From Ensifer sesbaniae (GTDB taxonomy: Bacteria > Pseudomonadota > Alphaproteobacteria > Rhizobiales > Rhizobiaceae), in the NCBI RefSeq assembly GCF_013283665.1, contig NZ_JABEKU010000002.1, forward strand, positions 742,863 to 806,862: a DNA stretch of 64,000 bases, given 5' to 3'. Position 1 is the stretch's first letter; each line of letters begins with the position of its first letter. The position numbers and the translations under genes were made by a program. The notes beneath the pieces were generated by a model. The model was not told the DNA's origin. It saw only the letters and a list, made by a program, of their open reading frames with translations, and did not search any database. Below, piece by piece: positions 17,853 through 27,161 of the stretch.

Positions 17853-18188
17853 TTCGTTCTCTCACTTGACGCCAGGAATGGCTGGGTTCCGAAGCGGCTG
17901 GGCAATCCAGATCGGCTTGCCCGACGACCGATGCCTGTTAAGAAGCATTAATCGTGCCAATTCGAATTCAGCGCCGAAAATCCAAGAGAATTGATAATTG
18001 CCGGCACCCGTGAACGCCGGCGAACCGATGCGTCAGCGCAAGGAAGAAGCGCCATGCACAAAAAATAGGCGAAAGCTGCTCGACTCCGCGGCAAAGCAAA
18101 TCGGCGAGGCTGAGATCGGCCGTCCTTCCCCGGAGATCGCCGGCGGTTGCCTCCAAAAAGTGCAACTGTCGTTGGCGGGCGATCCCAC
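17853..18188. other. glnII upstream region
   Basis: These 336 bases lie between glnII and the 3' end of the MocR gene, both on the minus strand. Besides the sigma-54 promoter at 17945-17959 I see no firm feature. No convincing NtrC site of the TGCACC/GGTGCA form was found. A plus-strand frame at 17998-18192 sits where rhizobia carry gstI but has a TTG start, no ribosome site and no recognisable GstI sequence. Confidence 0.5.
17945..17959 (-). promoter_or_regulatory. Sigma-54 promoter of glnII
   Basis: On the minus strand the sequence reads TGGCACG-N4-ATGC, matching the sigma-54 consensus TGGCACG-N4-TTGC with the invariant GG (-24) and GC (-12) at correct spacing; only one base differs. It sits about 93 bases before the glnII start. 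The placement agrees with known NtrC-dependent expression of glnII in rhizobia. Confidence 0.85.
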
Positions 18189-19631
18189 TTAGCCCGCCCC
18201 CGCAACGCCGCATTGGCGCATGATCGAAGGCAGGACCTTGAAAAGCCGCTCGTCTTCGCATTGAGAGACATTGAAGCGCAGGAAGTCATTGGCCGTGCCG
18301 GCATGGCTGAAGACATTGCCGGGTGCCAACACGATCTCCTCAAGCAACGCCTTTTGCGCCACCTCGGCCGCATCGATACTCTCCGGCAGGCGGCACCAGA
18401 GGAACATCCCCGCCTGCGGCTCGATCCACGGTTTGATGCCGATATCCGTGAGCCGTCCTGCCGTGTCGGCCATCGCTCGCGCCAGGCGCTGGCGCAGCGC
18501 CTCCATGTGCTTGCGATAGCTGCCGTCCTTGAGCATCGTAAAAACGAGTTCCGCCGCAAGGCTCGGCCCGCCAAAGGTCGTGGCGATCTTCAGGTCGGTG
18601 AGCCCTTCGATCCAGTCGCGCGGCGCGGCGATGAAGCCGCAGCGCATCGAGGCGGAGAGGGTCTTGGAAAAGCTGCCGATCTGCACCACGCGATCAAGCC
18701 CGTCGAAGGCGGCGAGCCGCGGGGCCGGCACATGTTCGAAATCGGCAAAGATATCATCCTCGACGATCGTCAGCCCCGCCTGCTCGGCAAGCTTGAGCAG
18801 GCGATGCGCGACAACGGGCGAGAGCGTTGCGCTGGTTGGATTGTGGATTGCGGAATTGGTGATGTAGAGCCGCGGCCGATGCGCTGCCAGGACTTCGGCA
18901 AATCGTTCGAGGTCGGGGCCCGTGGGCGTATAGGGAACACTGACCACCTCGGCCCGGTGAGCGCGCAGCAAGGCATAGAAATTGAAATAGCAGGGGTCGT
19001 CGACCACGACCGTATCGCCCGGCTCCAGCAGGAAGCGGCAGATAAGGTCAATCGCCTGCGTCCCCGATTCCGTCAGGATGATCTGATCGGGCGACGCCTC
19101 GACGCCATGCTCGCCGAGACGCCGCGCCAGAAGCTGGCGCAGCGGCCGATGGCCAAGCGGCGTTCCATAGTCGGTCAGACCGCTCGCCTCCAGCCGGGCG
19201 GCGGACTTGAGCGCGCGGCGCAGGGCCGCCTCCGGCATCCAGCTCGGCGGCAACCAGCCGCAGCCCGGCTTCAGCACGGTGTCGCCGGTTTCCAGCGCCT
19301 GGCGCGAGACCCAGAGCGGATCGACGGCGCGGTCGAGCCGCGGGCCGATCTCGGCCAAAGACAGCGGCGCCAGGGGCGCCGAGACAAAGAAACCGGCACC
19401 CGGCTTCGAGCGGATGACCCCTTCGGCCACAAGCCGTTCATAGGCTTCGACGACGGTGGACTTGGAAACGCGCATGGTCTTGGCGAAGGCGCGGATCGAC
19501 GGCAGCTTCGCCCCCGGTGTCAAAACGCGCGCCGAGATCCGCTGCCGGATTGTCGCCATCACGCCTTCGAGCAGTGTCTCGCTGCCGAGACCGAATTCTT
19601 GCATCGTCATCCGTACTGCCCGAGTATCCAT
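18189..19631 (-). CDS. MocR-type regulator (GntR HTH fused to aminotransferase fold)
   Basis: A 480-residue transcription factor with an N-terminal GntR winged helix (about 10-85; RVSKSTVVEAYERLVAEG) and a C-terminal PLP-binding aminotransferase-like domain. The PLP lysine lies in IGSFSKTLS, and the NSAIHNPTS and DDIFADFE cofactor motifs are intact. The gene diverges from an EamA transporter gene across 80 bases holding a perfect palindrome, the usual MocR arrangement. It likely controls that transporter in response to a PLP-related or amino-acid ligand. The start codon abuts the palindrome; a second ATG at 19610 is possible. Confidence 0.93.
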   Translation of the reverse strand: MDTRAVRMTMQEFGLGSETLLEGVMATIRQRISARVLTPGAKLPSIRAFAKTMRVSKSTVVEAYERLVAEGVIRSKPGAGFFVSAPLAPLSLAEIGPRLDRAVDPLWVSRQALETGDTVLKPGCGWLPPSWMPEAALRRALKSAARLEASGLTDYGTPLGHRPLRQLLARRLGEHGVEASPDQIILTESGTQAIDLICRFLLEPGDTVVVDDPCYFNFYALLRAHRAEVVSVPYTPTGPDLERFAEVLAAHRPRLYITNSAIHNPTSATLSPVVAHRLLKLAEQAGLTIVEDDIFADFEHVPAPRLAAFDGLDRVVQIGSFSKTLSASMRCGFIAAPRDWIEGLTDLKIATTFGGPSLAAELVFTMLKDGSYRKHMEALRQRLARAMADTAGRLTDIGIKPWIEPQAGMFLWCRLPESIDAAEVAQKALLEEIVLAPGNVFSHAGTANDFLRFNVSQCEDERLFKVLPSIMRQCGVAGAG

Positions 19632-19651
19632 TACAGTTTGGAAAAACTGTA
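19632..19651. promoter_or_regulatory. Palindromic operator between mocR-type and eamA-type genes
   Basis: A perfect inverted repeat with 8-base arms TACAGTTT and AAACTGTA around GGAA, lying one base upstream of the regulator's start codon and 60 bases before the divergent transporter gene. Position and symmetry suggest the binding site of the MocR-type protein for autoregulation and control of the transporter. Confidence 0.7.
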
Positions 19652-19711
19652 CCGTATTGTCTCTGGCGAGACCAGCCCGCTCGACCGATACAGGCGAAAA
19701 AGGAGCCTATT

Positions 19712-20575
19712 ATGGACAAGACGGCAGACGGTTGGGTAAGCGGTTTTCTCGGGGTATTGATCTTCAGCGGATCTCTGCCGGCGACACGCGTTGCGGTGAT
19801 GGATTTCGATCCAGTGTTTCTGACGGTGGCGCGCGCGGCGATCGCCGGCCTGCTCGGACTCGCGCTGCTTGTCGTCTTCCGCCAGTCGCGCCCGGCGCGG
19901 GCCGATCTCGTTTCGCTCGCAATCGTCGCCTTCGGCGTCGTTCTCGGTTTCCCGCTGTTGACCGCCCTGGCGTTGCAGCATGTCACCTCGGCGCATCTGA
20001 TCGTCTTCGTCGGACTGCTGCCGCTGGCAACCGCCATCTTCGGCGTGCTGCGTGCCGGCGAGCGGCCGCGCCCGGCCTTCTGGCTATTTTCCTCCCTCGG
20101 AAGTGCGGCAGTCGTCGGTTTTGCGCTGATGCAGGGCTTCGCCGCATCTCCCGTCGGCGACCTCTTGATGCTCGGCGCCATCATCGTCTGCGGCCTCGGC
20201 TATGCCGAAGGCGCCAGTCTTTCGCGCAGGCTCGGCGGCTGGCAGGTGATCTGCTGGGCGCTGGTACTGTCACTGCCGATCATGCTCGCGCTCACGCTTT
20301 TCACCATGCCGGCTTCCTTCTCGACGATCAATCACGCCGCCTGGACGGGGCTTGCCTATGTATCGGTCTTCAGCATGCTCGTCGGCTTCGTCTTCTGGTA
20401 TCGCGGCCTCGCGCTTGGCGGCGTCGCCGGCGTCGGCCAGTTGCAATTGCTGCAGCCCTTCTTCGGTCTGGCGCTAGCGGCGACGCTGCTGGGCGAAGCC
20501 GTAAGCTGGGGCATGCTGGCGACCACGGGCGCGATCGTGTTCTGCGTCGCCGGCGCCAAGAAATTCGCGAAGTAG
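19712..20575 (+). CDS. EamA/DMT family transporter
   Basis: A 287-residue inner-membrane protein with about ten hydrophobic helices arranged as two EamA repeats, as in drug/metabolite exporters. The ATG at 19712 has AAGGAG 8 bases upstream; longer readings would run into the regulator's promoter. It diverges from a MocR-type gene that probably regulates it. Substrate is unknown; amino-acid or metabolite efflux is typical of such pairs. Confidence 0.9.
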   Translation: MDKTADGWVSGFLGVLIFSGSLPATRVAVMDFDPVFLTVARAAIAGLLGLALLVVFRQSRPARADLVSLAIVAFGVVLGFPLLTALALQHVTSAHLIVFVGLLPLATAIFGVLRAGERPRPAFWLFSSLGSAAVVGFALMQGFAASPVGDLLMLGAIIVCGLGYAEGASLSRRLGGWQVICWALVLSLPIMLALTLFTMPASFSTINHAAWTGLAYVSVFSMLVGFVFWYRGLALGGVAGVGQLQLLQPFFGLALAATLLGEAVSWGMLATTGAIVFCVAGAKKFAK

Positions 20576-20626
20576 GCGCCTTCAGAGATCAAGATTGGGC
20601 GGCGGACGAAGCACCCTCACCCCGCT

Positions 20627-21520
20627 TCAAAGCTGATCGAGCTTCAGGTGTTCGCCGAGAAGATCCAGGAAGCAGCGGATCTTTGCAGACGGAGTTCGCC
20701 CTTCCAGCCAGAGCGCATGGATCGGCACCGGTGCGGGTTCGAAGTCTTCGAGCACGAGTTCGACCTTGCCCGCGTCGATCAGGTGCTTGATCTGCCAGAG
20801 CGGCGAGTAGCCAAGACCAAGGCCTTGCTCCACCGCCGCGTAGATCGCGTTCATCGAGTTGGTGCGCAACTTGCCGCCGACCTTGACCGCCCGCGCCCTG
20901 CCGTCGATGGTGAACATCCAGGCACCAGGCCGCTCGTCGCCCGTGCGCGTGACACAGCCATGCTCAGCCAGTTCCAGCGGATGCGTGGGCCGACCGAAAC
21001 GGGCGAAATAGGAGGGCGCGCCGAAAACGACACGGCGGAGCGCACCCAGCCGTTTGCCCGTCAGTCCCGAATCCGCGAGGTCGCCGATCCGTATCACCAT
21101 ATCGAGCCCGCTGCCGGCGAGATCGACGAAGGCATCGGAGAGATCGAGATCGACCTCGACCTCAGGGTACCTCGCCATATAGCCGGCGATGACAGGCATC
21201 AGGAACCGCGGCGCAAACAGATTGGGCGCCCCGAGGCGCAGCACGCCTGAAGGCTCGGACCGGCGTTGCGCAGCTTCCTCGCGCGCGTCGTGGATCTCCT
21301 CCACCGCCGACTTGATGCGCCGATAGAAGCTCTCGCCAGCCTCGCTCGGCATCGAGCGCCGCGTGGTCCGATGCACCAGTTCCACGCCTACGTCTGCCTC
21401 GAGCATTGCGAGCGAACGGCTGACGGTTTGAAGCGGTCGCCCCAACCGTTTGGCCGCAGCCGTCAGGCTGCCCTGTTCCACGATCGCCAGAAAGGCTTCC
21501 AGGTCTTCGATGCGGCTCAT
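20627..21520 (-). CDS. LysR-family regulator
   Basis: A 297-residue LysR regulator: an N-terminal winged helix (about 1-60, with LTAAAKRLGRPLQTVSRSLA) and a C-terminal substrate-binding domain. The ATG at 21520 (MSRIEDLEAFL) fits the family start; an upstream ATG at 21553 would add an atypical tail. It diverges from an NmrA-family oxidoreductase gene, the likely target. The sequence type resembles CrgA/YafC-like members acting on nearby redox genes. Confidence 0.92.
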   Translation of the reverse strand: MSRIEDLEAFLAIVEQGSLTAAAKRLGRPLQTVSRSLAMLEADVGVELVHRTTRRSMPSEAGESFYRRIKSAVEEIHDAREEAAQRRSEPSGVLRLGAPNLFAPRFLMPVIAGYMARYPEVEVDLDLSDAFVDLAGSGLDMVIRIGDLADSGLTGKRLGALRRVVFGAPSYFARFGRPTHPLELAEHGCVTRTGDERPGAWMFTIDGRARAVKVGGKLRTNSMNAIYAAVEQGLGLGYSPLWQIKHLIDAGKVELVLEDFEPAPVPIHALWLEGRTPSAKIRCFLDLLGEHLKLDQL

Positions 21521-21632
21521 GAGATAATCCCGTTTTCCGGGAGAATAAATCACATCTGACGTGGATTGTCCGCATTGTTTTGACTCACTAGCTTGAGGTC
21601 ATCGCTCCTCGACGGCACGAAAGGCAGCCCCC

Positions 21633-22502
21633 ATGAGCCAGCGCTCCAATACCATCCTTGTCGTCGGCGCCACCGGTCGCTTTGCCGGCCTCGTCGTCCC
21701 GGAACTGGCGCGGCGGGGAGCAAGGGTCCGCGCGTTGATCCGCAACGAAGCGCATGGCACGCTTGCGAAATCCCTCGGCGCAGCCGAAATCGCCATTGGC
21801 GACCTGCGTGAGCGAGGAAGCCTCGACCGGGCGCTCGAGGGCGCCGCCGGCGTCTTCCATATCGGGCCGGCCTTCGCGCCGGATGAAGCGGCGATGGGCG
21901 TGTCGATGGTCGAAGCCGCGGTGCGTGCCGGTGTCAGGAAGTTCGTCTTCTCCTCCGTTATCCAGCCGAGCCATATTCGATTGAAAAACCATGCGGCAAA
22001 GATCCCGGTGGAGGACGCGCTCTATTCGTCTCCCCTCGAATACACCATCCTGCATCCGGCAAACTTCATGCAGAACCTTCGCTCTGCTTGGCCCACTGTG
22101 CTTGCAACCGGCACCTTCGCCGAACCGTTCCCGACGACGGCCCGTATCGCCCGTGTCGATTACCGCGATATTGCCGAGGTTGCGGCAATCGCGCTCACCG
22201 AGGATCGGCTCGCCTTCGCAACACTCGAACTCTGCGCCGAAGGCCGGCACAATCGCGAGGAGATCGCCCGAATGATGGGCGAAGCCCTCGGGCGGCCGAT
22301 CGTTGCCGGAACCATCGACTTTCAAGAATGGGCAAGACCGATCCTTGCAAAGTACACCGACCACCAACTCGACCTTTTGGCCAAGGTGCATGCCCACTAT
22401 GCGGAGGCGGGACTCGGCGGAAACAGCCTGACGCTTCGGGCGGCCCTTCAGCGTGAACCCCGCAGCCTCCAAGGCTTCATCCGCGAGATGGCGCAATCCT
22501 GA
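21633..22502 (+). CDS. NmrA-family NAD(P)-binding protein
   Basis: A 289-residue short-chain atypical oxidoreductase or redox sensor of the NmrA/QOR2 type. The N-terminal Rossmann motif is VVGATGRFAG (about 9-18), and the central HPANFMQN segment is typical of the family. The catalytic Tyr-x-x-x-Lys of classical short-chain dehydrogenases is not evident. It is divergent from a LysR gene and is followed by a small DUF2798 gene. Confidence 0.88.
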   Translation: MSQRSNTILVVGATGRFAGLVVPELARRGARVRALIRNEAHGTLAKSLGAAEIAIGDLRERGSLDRALEGAAGVFHIGPAFAPDEAAMGVSMVEAAVRAGVRKFVFSSVIQPSHIRLKNHAAKIPVEDALYSSPLEYTILHPANFMQNLRSAWPTVLATGTFAEPFPTTARIARVDYRDIAEVAAIALTEDRLAFATLELCAEGRHNREEIARMMGEALGRPIVAGTIDFQEWARPILAKYTDHQLDLLAKVHAHYAEAGLGGNSLTLRAALQREPRSLQGFIREMAQS

Positions 22503-22574
22503 CGGCAAGGATCGTCCGGGCCATTCCGGCCGACCGACAAGACCGTTTTCTTCAACATCCTGGAGTTCATCCCC

Positions 22575-22823
22575 ATGCCAAAGAAGCTTCCACATCGCTA
22601 CCAGGCAATCGTCATGCCATTGGTCCTCTCCGTCCTGATGTCGTCGATCGTCTCCTTCGTCTCGACGGCCAGCGGCAGCGGCCTTCAGCCAGGCCTCCTG
22701 GCGTTGTGGCTCAAGGCCTGGGCCTTCTCCTGGCTGGTCGCGTTCCCAAGTCTGCTCGTGGTTCTTCCGCTCGTCCGCCGGATCGTGGCGGCGACGGTGG
22801 AGCAAACGCGCAGTAGCCCTTGA
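22575..22823 (+). CDS. DUF2798 small membrane protein
   Basis: An 82-residue protein of the DUF2798 family with two hydrophobic helices (about 12-32 and 45-70) and the family's PxxY/F-like start MPKKLPHRYQ. The gene follows the NmrA gene by 72 bases on the same strand and probably belongs to the same unit. Function is unknown. Confidence 0.85.
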   Translation: MPKKLPHRYQAIVMPLVLSVLMSSIVSFVSTASGSGLQPGLLALWLKAWAFSWLVAFPSLLVVLPLVRRIVAATVEQTRSSP

Positions 22824-22924
22824 GGCGGATAGCGCACTCCTCTGCTCTCACCCTCGGCAGCCACCCGCCAGGAGCCCGCCCCTTCGCCGTTTCTGGCCTT
22901 CTGCCGCCGTCCAAGATTTTTAGG

Positions 22925-22944
22925 ATATCTAAAATCGATTGACA
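22925..22944 (+). promoter_or_regulatory. Promoter and operator of the XRE-cupin gene
   Basis: A palindrome TTTTAG-GATAT-CTAAAA lies around 22918-22934, directly before TTGACA (22939-22944). A weak -10, TAGCTT, follows 18 bases later. The arrangement fits a sigma-70 promoter with an autoregulatory operator just upstream. Confidence 0.5.
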
Positions 22945-22994
22945 GGAAATCGGGCTGCACCCTAGCTTGAGCAGTGACGAGAAGGGGACAGACA

Positions 22995-23690
22995 GTGACA
23001 ACGGACCAGGCCAGCGGCGCACCGACCGGCGGGGCAGAGGCGACGCCGCTCGGCGATCGCCTGCGCCAACGGCGCAAGGCGCTGAAGATGACGCTTCAGG
23101 AAGTCGCCGACGAGGCGGGCTTCTCTGTCGGCTTCATATCGCAGATCGAGCGCGGCATCACCGTTCCCTCCTTGACTTCGCTGATCGCCGTGTGCCGGAC
23201 GCTGAAGGTCGAGGCCGGCAGCTTCCTCAACCCGCCGAAGGTCGCGACGCCCTTCACCCGTCGCGACCACCGACCGGTCTACGGCCTCGGCGGAGAAGGC
23301 GGCAACTCCGTCTCCTACGAACGGCTCTCCGCTTCCTTCCCCGGCAATGTGCTCCGGAGCACCATCATCCACGAGCCACCGGGACACCGCAGCGAACCGA
23401 TGTCGCACGAGGGCGAAGAGATCTTCTTCATACTCCAGGGTGCCTTGACGCTGGAGGTAGACGGCGAGCGCATGGTGCTGGAGGCCGGCGATTCCGCGCA
23501 TTTTCCGTCGGTGCGCACCCACACGATGTGGAACCACACCGGCGAGCCGACCACAATCCTGCACACCTGCACCATGGATGTCTTCGGTGACGGCGATCCG
23601 TCAGGCAACCCGGCCGACAGCCTTGCGGTGACCCGCGCCGAAAACCGGTTGAATGCCTCCGGGAAGTCTGAGGGCAGCCAGGAAATTTGA
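22995..23690 (+). CDS. XRE-family regulator with C-terminal cupin domain
   Basis: A 231-residue transcription factor with an N-terminal helix-turn-helix of the XRE/HTH_3 type (about 25-80; LQEVADEAGFSVGFISQIERG) and a C-terminal cupin_2 domain (about 150-215; HEGEEIFFILQGAL). Such proteins commonly control amino-acid, polyamine or alcohol metabolism genes. The GTG at 22995 is preferred because AAGGGGA lies at normal distance; a GTG at 22974 is possible. It converges on the quinone oxidoreductase gene. Confidence 0.9.
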   Translation: MTTDQASGAPTGGAEATPLGDRLRQRRKALKMTLQEVADEAGFSVGFISQIERGITVPSLTSLIAVCRTLKVEAGSFLNPPKVATPFTRRDHRPVYGLGGEGGNSVSYERLSASFPGNVLRSTIIHEPPGHRSEPMSHEGEEIFFILQGALTLEVDGERMVLEAGDSAHFPSVRTHTMWNHTGEPTTILHTCTMDVFGDGDPSGNPADSLAVTRAENRLNASGKSEGSQEI

Positions 23691-23724
23691 GTGGAGACCG
23701 AAGGCAGCTCACTGACACAAGCTC

Positions 23725-24714
23725 TCAGACTTCCCTGACACGGTCAGGCAACAGCACCATCGCACCCGTCGTCTGGCGTCCTTCGAGCCGGCGGTGCGCC
23801 TCGGCCGCCTCCGCCAAGGGCAGGCGTGCGTGGACTGGGATCTTGACCGCGCCGCTCGCGACGACGTCGAAGAGGTCCTTGCTCATGGCAAGCACGTCGT
23901 CGCGCCGCGCCAGATGCGTGGGCAACAGCGGCCAGGTGGCGTAGAGCGAGCCCTTCGTCGCCAGTATCGTGATGTCGAACGGCGCGATGGGACCGGACGC
24001 CGCACCGAAGCTCACGAAGTGGCCGAACGGCCGCAGGCTGTCGAGCGAGCCTTCGAACGTCAACTTGCCGATGCCGTCATAGACGACATCGACGCCCTTG
24101 CCTTCCGTAATCTCGCGAACACGCGCAACGAAGTTTTCCTTGCCATAGTCGATCACGTGGTCGGCGCCATTTGCCCGTGCGAGGTCGGCCTTTTCCGCTG
24201 AGCCGACCGTGCCGATGACCGTTGCGCCGAGATGCTTCGCCCATTGTGTGAGGATCAGGCCGACACCGCCCGCCGCCGCATGGACGAGGATGATGTGACC
24301 GGCCCCGACCCGGAAGGTGCGGCGCAAGAGATATTGCGCCGTCAGACCCTTCAGCATCATCGCTGCACCAGTCTCGAAGCCGATATCATCAGGCAGGTGC
24401 ACGAGGACATGAGCAGGCACATTGTGCTCTTCCGCATAGGCGCCGAGCGCCTCGGCATAGACGACCCGATCGCCCGGCTTGAAGCCCTCGACGCCAGGTC
24501 CGACCGAGATCACCTCGCCTGCCCCTTCTTTTCCGGGCGTGAATGGGAACTGCGGCGGCGGATAGGAGCCACGGCGCAGGTAGACATCGACGAAATTGAC
24601 GCCGATCGCGCGGTTGCGAACGCGAACCTCGCCTGGCCCGGGCTCGGCGATCTCGACATTTTCATAGGCGAGCACGTCCGGCCCGCCGTGCTGGTGCACG
24701 CGAATTGCTTTCAT
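23725..24714 (-). CDS. qor: NADPH:quinone oxidoreductase (zinc-free MDR family)
   Basis: A 329-residue medium-chain dehydrogenase/reductase of the quinone oxidoreductase class. It has the N-terminal GroES-like fold, the nucleotide-binding motif HAAAGGVGLI (around 147-156) and the long family signature near 130-160. The catalytic-zinc cysteine and histidine ligands of alcohol dehydrogenases are absent. Its length matches E. coli Qor. It reduces quinones with NADPH in the cytosol. It is divergent from a LysR gene at 24899. Confidence 0.94.
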   Translation of the reverse strand: MKAIRVHQHGGPDVLAYENVEIAEPGPGEVRVRNRAIGVNFVDVYLRRGSYPPPQFPFTPGKEGAGEVISVGPGVEGFKPGDRVVYAEALGAYAEEHNVPAHVLVHLPDDIGFETGAAMMLKGLTAQYLLRRTFRVGAGHIILVHAAAGGVGLILTQWAKHLGATVIGTVGSAEKADLARANGADHVIDYGKENFVARVREITEGKGVDVVYDGIGKLTFEGSLDSLRPFGHFVSFGAASGPIAPFDITILATKGSLYATWPLLPTHLARRDDVLAMSKDLFDVVASGAVKIPVHARLPLAEAAEAHRRLEGRQTTGAMVLLPDRVREV

Positions 24715-24898
24715 GCGTTTCTTCCTTTGGACGGGATGCTGGCGGCGGGGCCATAACGGCGCCTAGACGGCGATGGATGCCGGCTTGGCTGTCACGGGCA
24801 ACGTCGCTTGAAGCGCTCCTCTCTGATCACAGCTAATAGATAGCCATCCCAACGTTCCCATTGTAGACTGATATCTATGACAACAGAGTTCAAAGTAT

Positions 24899-25768
24899 AT
24901 GATATCTGATCAGATCGGCATCGACCTGCTGCGCACCTATGTCGCCGTCTGCCGGCAGGGCAGCTTGAACCGTGTCGCCACCCAGACCGGCCGCACCCAA
25001 TCGGCGCTCAGCATGCAGATGCGACGGCTCGAAAGCCTGCTCGGTCGCCAGCTGTTCCAACGCACGGGCCGCGGTGTGGTGCCGACGCCCGAGGGCGAGC
25101 TGTTCCTGGGATACGCGACCCGTATGCTCGCACTCGGCGACGAAGCGGCGGCCCGCCTCCGGCAGACGGAGCTAAGCGGCGGCGTGCGCGTCGGCCTTGC
25201 CGAGGAAGTGGCGACGACGGCACTGCCGGAAGCGCTCGGACGGCTGCGGCGCGGCTATTCGGAAATCCGGCTCGACGTGGTCGTCGAGCAATGCGTCGCA
25301 CTCGGGAAGTCCTGGCCCGAAGGCGATCTCGATATCATGGTCGTGCCGACCTCCGTCGTGACCGCCGATGCAGTGACCACCTGGAACGTCGAGCTGCAGT
25401 GGGTCTGCGCTGCGGACTATGCGCTCGATGAGACGCGGCCGATCGATCTCGTCGCCTTCGCTGCACCCTGCCTGTGGCGCCGGCGCATGATCGAAACGCT
25501 GGCGGACAAGGGGCGGGAACACCGGATCACCTTTACGAGCCAGAGCATCACGGCCCTGCAGGCCGCCATAGAAAACGGGCTCGGCATCGGGTTGCTGCCG
25601 CCGGAGGCGGTGCGGGCGAGTAAGATGCGCGTGCTCACCGCTTCCGCCGGCGTGCCGAAGCCGCTTCCGGTCCAATACGGGCTCTTTGCCAGGGACCGCC
25701 GCGCAGCCGTCGTCGACGCGGCGATCGCCGTTCTGTTGGAGGGGCTGCCTCTGGCGCCGAAGACTTAA
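24899..25768 (+). CDS. LysR-family regulator
   Basis: A 289-residue LysR regulator with an N-terminal winged helix (LNRVATQTGRTQSALSMQMR, about 22-41) and a C-terminal effector domain. The ATG at 24899 overlaps an AT-rich leader with two GATATC copies (24870 and 24900) that may be operator half-sites. It stands between the divergent quinone oxidoreductase gene and the convergent dipeptidase gene, and either could be its target. Confidence 0.9.
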   Translation: MISDQIGIDLLRTYVAVCRQGSLNRVATQTGRTQSALSMQMRRLESLLGRQLFQRTGRGVVPTPEGELFLGYATRMLALGDEAAARLRQTELSGGVRVGLAEEVATTALPEALGRLRRGYSEIRLDVVVEQCVALGKSWPEGDLDIMVVPTSVVTADAVTTWNVELQWVCAADYALDETRPIDLVAFAAPCLWRRRMIETLADKGREHRITFTSQSITALQAAIENGLGIGLLPPEAVRASKMRVLTASAGVPKPLPVQYGLFARDRRAAVVDAAIAVLLEGLPLAPKT

Positions 25769-25847
25769 ACCCGTCGCGCAGCGGTTTTGCGCAACAGGCG
25801 AAGTATCAAAAAGCGCAAGGCGCGAACGCGAAAGATCGCGACGGTTT

Positions 25848-26888
25848 TCAAGCTCCCCAGGTCGTCTCCAGAACACTGATCCAATTGCCGTGGCAGATCT
25901 TGGCAAGCGCCGCATCGTCGTAGCCGCGCTCGCGCAGGAGATCGACAAGCAGGGGCAGGTCGGCCGCACTGCGCATCGCGGCCGGGATCGTCGTTCCGTC
26001 GAAGTCCGAGCCGAGCGCGACATGCTCGATGCCGATACGATTGACGATGTAATCGATGTGATCGGCCAGAAGCGACAGCGGCGTATCCGGGTTCTTGACG
26101 CCATCGGAGCGCAGGAACAGGACACCGAAATTGATGCCGGCGAGACCGCCGGTGTCCTTGATTGCGTCAAGCTGCCGGTCGGTGAGATTGCGGCTGTGCG
26201 GGCAGAGCGCGTGCACGTTGGAGTGGGATGCCACCAGCGGCGCCTGCGACAAAGCGGCGATATCCCAGAAACCCTGCTCATTCATGTGCGAGAGGTCGAG
26301 CACGATCTTCAGCTCGTTGCAGGCGCGCACCAGATCTCTGCCGGCTTCGGTCAGGCCCGGGCCGATATCGGGCGAGGAGGGAAAGCGGAATGGAACGCCA
26401 TAGGCGAAGATGTTCGGCCGGCTCCACACGGGCCCAAGCGTACGCAGGCCGGCGGCATGGAGCACGTAGAGCGCTTCGAGATCGGCGCCGACAGCTTCGA
26501 TGCCTTCGATATGCAGCACCGACGCAAACGCGCCCTTGGCCATGGCGCCGCGGATATCCGCCGCACTCCGGCAGATCTTCAATCGTCCCTCCGACTGGCG
26601 CTCGATCCGCATCAACAGGCTTGCCATGCCGAGCGTCGCTTCGAGCGCGCTCGCCTGATCCGGCGTCGCAAACTCGCCGCTGCCGTCCTTCGCGAGCCCC
26701 GGAGAGGACACGTAGACGGCGCACAGGCCGCCGGCCAAACCGCCCTCCTCCGCCTTGTCAAGGTCGATATGCCCGGTGTCGACGCCATCGAGAAAGCGGC
26801 GTTCCGGCGCGCCGCCCGGCGAACGCCAGAGCCGCGACAGCACGTCGTTATGTCCGTCAAAGACCGGAATTTTCGCTTGGATCGCCAA
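25848..26888 (-). CDS. Membrane dipeptidase family (M19) dipeptidase
   Basis: A 346-residue zinc dipeptidase of family M19. The metal-binding residues are recognisable: HND near the N-terminus (about 13-15), HIEG (about 121), DLSHM (about 190), SHSN (about 211) and GSDFDG (about 290). M19 enzymes hydrolyse dipeptides and accept a D-residue at the C-terminal position. The start is a TTG at 26888, since no ATG or GTG lies before the conserved PVFDGHND segment. Its divergent neighbour encodes a D-aminopeptidase, which supports a role with D-amino-acid peptides. Confidence 0.92.
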   Translation of the reverse strand: MAIQAKIPVFDGHNDVLSRLWRSPGGAPERRFLDGVDTGHIDLDKAEEGGLAGGLCAVYVSSPGLAKDGSGEFATPDQASALEATLGMASLLMRIERQSEGRLKICRSAADIRGAMAKGAFASVLHIEGIEAVGADLEALYVLHAAGLRTLGPVWSRPNIFAYGVPFRFPSSPDIGPGLTEAGRDLVRACNELKIVLDLSHMNEQGFWDIAALSQAPLVASHSNVHALCPHSRNLTDRQLDAIKDTGGLAGINFGVLFLRSDGVKNPDTPLSLLADHIDYIVNRIGIEHVALGSDFDGTTIPAAMRSAADLPLLVDLLRERGYDDAALAKICHGNWISVLETTWGA

Positions 26889-27161
26889 TTCTGGATCGCC
26901 TTCTCAACCTGTTGTCCTGTGCGCGACTCATGGATAGTCGCGGACGGACCATAGACTTTGGATGCGGGCACCGCACCCCTTTTCCAAAGAGCGTCCTTAG
27001 TGCGTTCATCCGAACCACGCCCTCTAGCGCACGGCAGGCACGCCGGGCAAATGCAAACCGTGCATAGGCCCTGCCGGAATCGGAATTGGCAGCAAGGGCG
27101 GCCGTCATGCTTAGTCGGAAAATGCGCGCGGGAGCCGCCGCAAACGGAATGGAGAATGGAC

